A stretch of DNA of 64,000 bases from Ptiloglossa arizonensis. Taxonomy: Eukaryota; Arthropoda; Insecta; Hymenoptera; Colletidae. Under the pieces are notes generated by a model. It was given only the letters and a program-made list of their open reading frames with translations, did no database searches and was not told where the DNA came from. The position numbers were made by a program, and so were the translations under genes. Shown here piece after piece: positions 56,563-64,000 of this stretch. Location of the stretch: contig NC_135051.1 of NCBI RefSeq assembly GCF_051014685.1, positions 10,435,557-10,499,556 of the forward strand, given 5' to 3'. Positions within the stretch are counted from its first letter, which is position 1. The number at the start of each line of letters is the position of its first letter.

Positions 56563-56944
56563 CGACCTACATTTATATGATACCTACCGAATCCGATACT
56601 ACAATTTAACAGAACTGAAAAAATTGTCTCGAAATCTTTGTACGAATTTAAGAATTCATTTAAAATTACGAAAAGCATTAATTATACTATTGACAAAAAA
56701 GGATAATAATTTCTGAAATATTACCTTGATTAGAATTAGATACTTAGGTTGCCCTATGAAATACATCTAAAATTTTCATAATTACTTCAATAGCTCATTC
56801 TTATTCCATTTTTATTCCAAGCATACAAAGTTGATAATTCTACCTTGTTGGTTTAAATTATATATGTATTTTTTCATTATGGAAGCTTTATAGATGGATA
56901 TATAGTGTACCTTCAGACAGATCATACTTGGTTATTATTTATAG

Positions 56945-57980
56945 TTACATGTTTATAAAAATTTGAAGATAATTAATAATTCAACGACTTTTATAGCGAT
57001 TATAAAATTTTGATAATAATTTTGTTACACTTCTGGTTTAGTTCCGATGGCTAATCTTATCTTACTCCAGTAGAAAAGTTTTACGATTACAATCCAACAA
57101 AAATTGGTTCCGGATTTGCCCGGATTGACATTTTATAATTAATTTAGTGATTATCGAGAGTCGCGTTTCTCGTGTCATGATGCACGACACAAGTCAGTAC
57201 GTTCGCGTTCACGTTCGCTTTTACTGCTATCTGCAAAAGAAAGAATTATTTGAAGGAACCGTGGGGAGAAAAATGCCGAGTAAAGAAATGCGCTCTTTCA
57301 CCAGATATAAATGTTCGCGTGCGCTTGTGCGTGCACATGTATTTTCTCACGATTGTCGATGGAATATCGGGTCTGTAGAAAAAGGTCACGACGCGTACAC
57401 GACGCAGATTAAGTACACCAGGAAAAAAAAGAGATATCTTTGAAATATTAACATACCACAAAAGAAAAAGGGCAATCCCGTTCGCACCACAGGACGCACA
57501 CGCTTCTAAAAATTTCTTTCTAACTATTTGTCGATATCGGTCCACTCACATATGTACTGTCCATGAGTTACACATAAACTACTCTTTTAACTTAGGTTCT
57601 TCCACTCAAGTGCACTTAAAAATGTTTATATTATGCGTTTGGCCAAGTCTTCGACTTTCCGATCGCATTTAATTGGAGCAGTGACTTCACAGAGTGTACA
57701 GTGATTACATGGACCATTCTTTATTCTTATACGTAATATTTCCGTTTTTATTTCTATTTATTCGGTTTCATAATAAGTTTTGTTTTGTTTAATTTATTCA
57801 AAATTTATATTTAAGTGATTAATTAAGCGTTCAATTAAGCGCTGCTTTTTTTTCTCTTATACAGCACAATACTTGTGATAAATGCAATATGTGTTACATG
57901 AATTACATGTTTCACTTTTATTACTCAGATATTAATTATTTAGCGAGAGTATATTTATACTGTATTGATATGAAAATGTC
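56945..57980 (+). mobile_element. 5' end of a second Transib copy
   Basis: Matches the leader of the element at 46609-45900 in inverted orientation: AGATAATTAATAATTCAA, ATTAATTTAGTGATTATCGA, GGAGCAGTGACTTCACAGAG, TGTTACATGAATTACATGTT and others in the same order, ending at the start-codon region (AAAATGTC). The transposase is absent. Compared with the other copy there is extra sequence at about 57178-57490. The terminal heptamer is degraded. Confidence 0.72.
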
Positions 57981-58029
57981 GCGTAGCCATGTATAAATGA
58001 ATTATTTCGAAGATTTAGAGGCACGGAGT

Positions 58030-58310
58030 TAACGTTACAACTACCTAAATACGAGTACTTAAAACAAGAATTAGAGTACTTAGAACATTTAATAACAGAA
58101 GATGGAATTAGATCTAACTCAGCTAAACTTGGAACAATTAAAACTGAAATTCTTAAGAACGTAACAAAGACGAAAAATTTTTTAGAATTAACAAGCTATT
58201 ACAAAAAATTTATTGAAAGTTTTAAAAATATTTCTAAACCATTAACTGAAATAAGAAAAAAAATACACCTTTTTACTGGACCGACAAACAACATAACAGC
58301 TTTTGAAACA
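58030..58310 (+). pseudogene. Ty3/gypsy RT fragment (thumb/connection)
   Basis: Plus-strand frame: LPKYEYLKQELEYLEHLITE, DGIRSNSAKLGTIKTEI, KTKNFLELTSYYKKFIESFK, ISKPLTEIRKK. It corresponds to the segment joining RT and RNase H in gypsy pol (FL...V.YLGH.I...G and FLGL..YYR.FI...). It is placed directly after the truncated Transib end with no gypsy sequence before it. Confidence 0.88.
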
Positions 58311-60178
58311 TTTGTGTCGTATTCGTTCCATTAAATCCAATCATGGTGGACATTGAAATCATATTCCATTTCATGTACAATTTCATCGTATATACTTCGA
58401 AATAAAACAACGAGTACCTAATTATCTTTCGTGAATTTCATTTTATTTCGATTCAAGGTAATATCATTTTTATTGGAAAACTCTATATTAACATATTTTC
58501 GTCACCTAAACATACACTAATGAGTAAATTTGAGAAAGCATTTCGTATCAAGCGTATAAAAATAACAGTTTTAGATGTAGATATAGAAATAGACTAAAAT
58601 GATTACAATAAAGATATTTTGTTCCAAATGTTATCGATAATCTCCATTTTGCTTATATTAGATGGCAATTAATGGTACTAATTTATAACCATCGAGTCTT
58701 CATCGAACATTCAGGATTACCATATACAGGATGAGTCATTTAACCTTTTCACCCAGATTTACTTGTAAACTATATGTTGTATAAAAATAAATGTTTTAAA
58801 CGTTAGTTCATATAAAGGGGAACATATATTGTAATAATTAATTTGTTGTTAGATCGCTTCTCTCTCAAAATGTAAAGATTACTTTGAGTTTTTAACTATT
58901 ATGTGTAACATTTAGTCATGAAATTTGAAAGTTTATTAAGTACAGAATAAAAATAGAGTCAACAATTAACAATTACTGAGATATTCTCCAGTGAAAGATA
59001 GTGGAACTTTTGTGCTCAATCCTACTTCTATAAAACCATTCTTATTTTTCGTCTATTCTTGGTACCATGTAGTACTTCAATAACGATTTTCAGTAGTGTC
59101 TGTTGTATATTAGTATAGATGCACACTATAGTTACGACAGATTAGATTTAAGGTTACGATTGTTGAAAGTGTATGTTACCGTAAAGCGAATCACGACCTT
59201 TTTTAACTTGGAAGTCCTTCGAAAATCATAGATATTTAAAAATAGTGTTTCATGTTAACATTATCAATTACATATTAATGCAGCAATGAAATAAATAAGA
59301 ACAATGCTTTCTTTGCTAAAAAGGTGATATTCTTTTTCAGAGTTTGAACAGTGGAAATTTCTTTCATAATTTTGTAAATTGTTGCGTTAGTATCCTTATT
59401 TTATTTGATCACAAATGTACAGTGAGTAACAAAAATATCTGAACACTGGAGTGTACTTGAATTTATTGTTACCTAACTTAATCATTTGTATATAAAACAT
59501 GTTTATTCTTTCCTAATAAATTATTTAATATGGTTTGATTAGCATTAAACGAAATAACACGTCATCATCGCGTGAATATTCTACAAAAATGTTCATATAG
59601 TACTCAAAAGACAGTGATATTCACATTTATGTACGAAATATACAGATTGGTCCCTAATTCATGGTACAAATAATGTCAGAGGGACTTTATGGCTCAAAAT
59701 AAGATAAAAAAATAATGAAATTGCTTTGGAGACATCTTTTTTGCCGAAAATGCGTTTGAAAATCAATTGAGTAAAGGTACACCTAATGACTCTTACCTTG
59801 AACCATGAAATTTCACTGAGTTTTTTCGTATGGTGAATCAAGGACCACGTTGTATATTTCACATACGTGCTCATAAGGTCAAAATAGTAAAGATATTAAT
59901 ATAATAGTTTACAAAATTGCGAAAGAAATTCCCTCTGTATATACCTTGAGTAAGTGATTTTCTCGTTTTCAAGAATTTTAAACGGTTACGAAAATTTCCC
60001 ACCGGTTACAGCTGTTCTATTTTATTTCCTTTCTTGTAATATAGCGGTAGGTTTTAGTTTCCTTCTGTGATAAAAGTGGGTCACATCTTGTGACTGAATC
60101 TCATAACTAGCGTTCAAGTAAACTTCGTAACGCCACATTCTTCCTTGAAAAGTAACTTAGTTTCTTGCGAGCGAGCGA
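58311..60178. other. A+T-rich DNA, no gene seen
   Basis: No coding domain recognised. CAGGATGAGTCATTTAACC at about 58729 resembles the end of an insect MITE but has no partner that I can find. Confidence 0.4.
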
Positions 60179-60190
60179 GCGAGAGAGAGA

Positions 60191-60285
<95 letters not shown>
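60179..60285. repeat. (GA)n microsatellite
   Basis: Nearly pure GA dinucleotide run of about 107 bp with GAGC and GAAA interruptions at its left end. The open frames on both strands here are artefacts of the repeat. Confidence 0.95.
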
Positions 60286-60286
<1 letters not shown>

Positions 60287-60399
60287 GAACAACAGATAGT
60301 TACCTATACTCCACGGTTGTACCATTGTCAACGATTATTATGTAGCTGTGTTTCATGTACCATATACGCGTATACCTCACGCTCCCTAACATCTCTTGA

Positions 60400-60870
60400 C
60401 ACAGGCATTACCCGTTTTCTTAGCACACCGGTAGGGGGTAGGAAGCAGGATGCATGAGGCTGACGAGGGTGTCTGGACAGTTAGGCCGGTGTGCCATACC
60501 TCTGATGTGATCTCGGGATCGGCCGTCTAGTTAAAGTAATCCGATGGTACTGGTGTTTCATCTAACGTTGTACATATCCTCGGATACGCGCCTCGTACAG
60601 AGAAATTCGGTTAAGATGGGGTCTCGAACCAGTCAAACCCATTCACACCACCTCCACATGGTGCCTTTGAGGTTTCCTCACGGGACATCCTTCCAAGCAA
60701 CCTGTGAGAAAACGCGAATGGTAAGTGGTTTGGAATGGATTTGGGTTTGGTATCTTGCTTAGGTTGAGGTTTAAGTTGAGATCTATGTTCGATTTTTTGT
60801 ATCGAGGGTGGATCTGGGTTTGACAAAGGTACTGTTTTGTGGATTTGTGGGTTGGGGAGAGCACAAAATT
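60400..60870. other. GC-richer block with splice-site-like signals
   Basis: The composition rises just after the GA tract. On the plus strand a strong donor (GCGAATG/GTAAGTGG) lies at about 60720; on the minus strand a donor-like TAG/GTAACT lies near 60300. It could be a non-coding 5' exon or promoter of an unseen transcript. No protein domain is present. Confidence 0.3.
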
Positions 60871-62149
60871 AAGAAGAAGTAGTTCGACGTTCCGTTTCGA
60901 GATTAAAGCCCATAGGTTTCACCAGTATCCAACTTTGACAACATCTTTCTGAGCAATCTTTGTTACTTGAAGCACAAGCAATGATGGAACGGAATTATTA
61001 AGTATAATGAAACGGGTTAGGACTTTTCGGATGAAATATGCGAACTCCACATTTATAACATGCCTATTAATTAAAAACTTACTAGATGCGGACATTGAAG
61101 TTATGTGAACGAACGGATAATAATAACTTTTCGTACCAATCGAGTATAGATGAAAAACTGTGTAGTTTTATCTCTCCAGCGAGTCGGGAGATCACATCAC
61201 ATCACATCGTGAATAGCGAGAAGTGGTGAGCAACTGACGCAACGAAACAGGATGCAAAAGAGGGAGAAAGGAAATGCAACTTCAACAATCCTTGAGTAAT
61301 ACTTCAAAGTATCAATATAACGAAGAACTTAAATTTTGATTAGCGGACGACAACCTAAGCAAATATCTCGTCACTTTTTACAGTCGGTCGCAGATAATTT
61401 GTAATAATCTCTACAATAGAAATTCTACCCTCTTTAAACTCGGACTAATTATACTTTCATGTGCGAATTTAGTTTAGCATTCGCATAAAAAGGTTTGATT
61501 GCATCTCGACAAAATTCAATTGATGAAACTTACAGAATCTGTGAAAAAGCCTGAGTTATTTTGAACGTTTATATTTGTGCTTTTATATTTATAAGTATAA
61601 TTTGGTTTTTTAATTAATTCCTCTGTCATTAAGGAGGTCTTCTACTGTAAAGAGTGTTTTTTCTTTTTTTTTTTGTTTTGTTTGGTATTCTTTTTATAAA
61701 GAAACTATTCAGCTATTCTGTTTGTTTAAAGCAAAAAAAACGAGAAAAGATTCTTAATCAGAATACAGTAGTCTACAGTAGGTACTAAAAAGAACAGAAA
61801 AAAATTGATAATTAAAAAAATGGCAGCATTTTGAAATTTAAATATCGATTTTCTTGATTATTTTTAATAAGTTTGACTTAATTGTGGTACGGACTATAGT
61901 AACTCATGTACTGAAGGCACATGACAAATTTGAATGGTAACACAGTGCAAAACGAATTTTGATTTGCAACATCCATTGGATGATTCTCATAGCACATTTT
62001 TGTAAAAACCCAGGTTTTTTCGATAAAAATAAGGTATTTGTGAAAATGAAAAACGATAGGGACTTCGGTTTGATCTTAAATAACAGAGGTGAGTTTTTCG
62101 AATCTAGTGGTATAGGAGTTAATTTTTAATTTTTGTCAGAGTTAAAAGT
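60871..62149. other. A+T-rich DNA, no gene seen
   Basis: No coding domain recognised; the triplet ATCACATCACATCACATC near 61190 is a short simple repeat. Confidence 0.45.
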
Positions 62150-62540
62150 AACGGTATTTGAAGCAGGTGTAAGTATCATTTATGAATAGATTAAAAAGTA
62201 AAAGTCCAAGATACGAGCTCTGAGGAACACTAGTAAGAAGACTGATTACGAAATTTCATTATTTGCATCCAATTAAATAAATAACTGTGCAACGACAATA
62301 AGAAATTACCAATAAATCCATGCGCATTTAATTTGAATAGAAGGATTGCGTGCAATACAAAATCAAAGGCTTTTCTAAAGTCGGTGTACATTACATCAAT
62401 TTGCTAATTCTTTTTAATATTGATTATTAAGTAATGGTGGTATAACATGAGATTTGTTACAGTCGATAGTTCAGCTACTAAATTATGTTGATTGGTAATA
62501 ATAGTATATTTACTATAAATTAACTTTATAGGTTAGGACG
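62150..62540 (-). pseudogene. LINE reverse transcriptase remnant
   Basis: Minus-strand frames: TVTNLMLYHHYLIINIKKN, QIDVMYTDFRKAFDFVLHAI (RT block with D-F-x-KAFD), LLFKLNAHGFIGN, HSYLFNWMQIMKFRNQ, then after a frameshift SVPQSSYLGLLLFNLFIND (the S-G-V-P-Q-G-S block). A non-LTR element of jockey/CR1 type; different from the jockey fragments at 30-33 and 50 kb. Confidence 0.82.
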
Positions 62541-63734
62541 CTCGAAAGATCACCACCTTTGAAGAGAAAACAAACTAAGCATGCTTTCCATTGATGAGGA
62601 TAAACATTTGCGGCCAGTGATTTATTAAATATTAGTCAGAGAATTCTTGACAAATTAAATGCATATGATTTAATCGTATACGGATGGATACCGTCATACT
62701 CGAGGAAAGTTTAACTCTAAATGTAAAATGCTATCATAGACTTCATTGGTATTATTTTTTATCAAAAGCGTTAGCGATAAATGGATTATAAATTTAGATA
62801 TAAAACTTATTAGAGACTAAAATGATGTAACATTATTGGGAAAATTGCTCTCAATACGATTTATATGGCTTAACCAACACACCTATTAAAGCTTTTTACA
62901 TTTTGATCGAAGAATTTGGAACGCCGAAATGTTTTCCAAAATGTGTGTCATTTATGTTGGTTGTATACATTAATGAAAATTGTTTTAAAAACATACAAAT
63001 ACGAACCTCTTTAACGTCGTTTCGACATCGAGGTCATTAGTGACGAGTTTATGTTGGAAGGTTAAAATTTTAAGTACACGTTTATTTCTTTAAGAAAGTC
63101 AATTGTAGCTTTTATGTGTTTTTACTCCGATGTTAGGGTCACGTCGGGTTTAATTATGTATTTTCGTCTTATAACTTCGGTTCTTTTGTAGTCCTATAGA
63201 AAACGATCGGCTGTTAACGGTATAGGTTGGTTCTGGCATAAATTGCAATTTGGAGGAATGGATTCTTTAATGAGGTATTCGTACATGACTTTGGATCATT
63301 AGATTTGGATCCTCAGAGGAGCTGGTATTGTTTTCTTTTAGTGGGAGTGTAGGAGGTTCTTTTACATATACGTTGTTGTTGGAGAGTTTTGTGTAGGTTG
63401 CTTGAAGATAGTCAAATTCTGCAAGTTGTTGATGTGAGCATTGTTTCGAATATAGCGTACACCTCGGTAGTAAATATCGAGTTAGTTTTGGGAGGTTTAA
63501 TCGCGTGTTTGCTCAAAATAATTTTGTATCTTGTACGTATATCTATTTTTGAACTGTCTGCTTATTTGATTACGGTCGAAGTAGTTATTAACTTGACCGA
63601 AAGAGAAAATCTAGCAGAATTTTGTTCTTTGAACTGCTTCCACAAAATTGGATAATTAATGTCATCCTGTATTGTGTTCAACTTGAAAAATTAAGAAAAA
63701 GATTGCAAAAAAACTTATAAAACTTATATCGTGG
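62541..63734. other. A+T-rich DNA, no gene seen
   Basis: No domain recognised. An 88-codon plus-strand frame at 63389-63655 has no known relative and is not called a gene. Confidence 0.4.
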
Positions 63735-63882
63735 TAATGTGATTTTCCTTCACGACAATGCCAGACCGCATATTGCACAAAATGTGCAAAAAAAATTACA
63801 TAATTTATTGAGAAATATTATCTCATCATTGTGGGAATTTTGTAAAGACCTAAGTGAAAAACTAAAGGTGATTTGTACCTAA
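63735..63882 (+). pseudogene. Mariner/Tc1-type transposase remnant
   Basis: Encodes GNVIFLHDNARPHIAQNVQK, the conserved block around the second catalytic Asp, followed by an eroded tail ending in a stop at about 63880. The SPD-L-P-DYH block is lost. It belongs to a lineage other than the 31.8/50.9 kb pair. Confidence 0.75.
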
Positions 63883-64000
63883 AGAATCTATTTCATGATT
63901 ATGATCTATTTCGTTTAATATTAAACATTATTATAAATAATACATTTTTCATGGAATAAATGGTAAATGGAAATGCTGCTCATCAAATTTACATCAAAAC

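Noticed and set aside
60107..60345. Open frames on both strands across the GA run
   Set aside because: They encode only Ser-Leu or Arg-Glu dipeptide repeats from a microsatellite.

Overview
The window is A+T-rich eukaryotic DNA from an arthropod, most likely an insect and plausibly a hymenopteran. The evidence is short GT-AG introns, invertebrate-type protein families and a mixed load of insect transposons; the hymenopteran assignment is inference. There are no operons, rRNA genes, tRNA genes or CRISPR arrays that I can see.

Three host genes were rebuilt exon by exon. (1) 3259-8334, minus strand: a complete 323-residue annexin close to insect Annexin B9, in six coding exons. (2) 14506-17952, plus strand: a complete 656-residue DEAD-box helicase of the DDX51/Dbp6 family (ribosome biogenesis), in six exons. 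It is divergent from the annexin and has a polyadenylation signal at 17982. (3) 29386-54602, minus strand: the last four coding exons of a GPI-anchored immunoglobulin-superfamily cell-adhesion protein of the lachesin/DIP/neurotrimin type. Its 5' exons were not found and probably lie beyond position 64000. DDX51 and the Ig gene converge on an 11 kb stretch (17988-29385) without a recognisable gene.

The introns of the Ig gene (29.7-37.4, 37.6-48.2, 48.4-54.5 and 54.6-64 kb) form a transposon graveyard. It holds a jockey-type LINE (gag and RT pieces), two internally deleted mariners, an R1-clade gag with a GC-rich repeat present twice, several Ty3/gypsy pieces (one with a tRNA-Trp primer-binding site as in the CsRn1 clade), a pogo/Tigger transposase, a DIRS-like reverse transcriptase, hairpin MITEs, and a four-copy unclassified repeat carrying a 26-bp minisatellite. 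The annexin/DDX51 side has only small MITEs, one GC-rich insertion and one mariner remnant.

The most interesting items are: (a) a degraded Transib transposon (the RAG1-related superfamily) at 44096-46609, whose left end is exactly the V(D)J heptamer CACAGTG, with the 5' end of a second copy at 56.9-58.0 kb; (b) two mariner copies sharing the same internal deletion, and the same mariner-end/LINE junction repeated at four places, which points to a composite unit that was copied rather than to independent insertions; (c) a hairpin MITE seen twice, once inside a gypsy protease. No new enzymatic system is supported by the sequence. The novelty lies in these composite and non-autonomous mobile elements.
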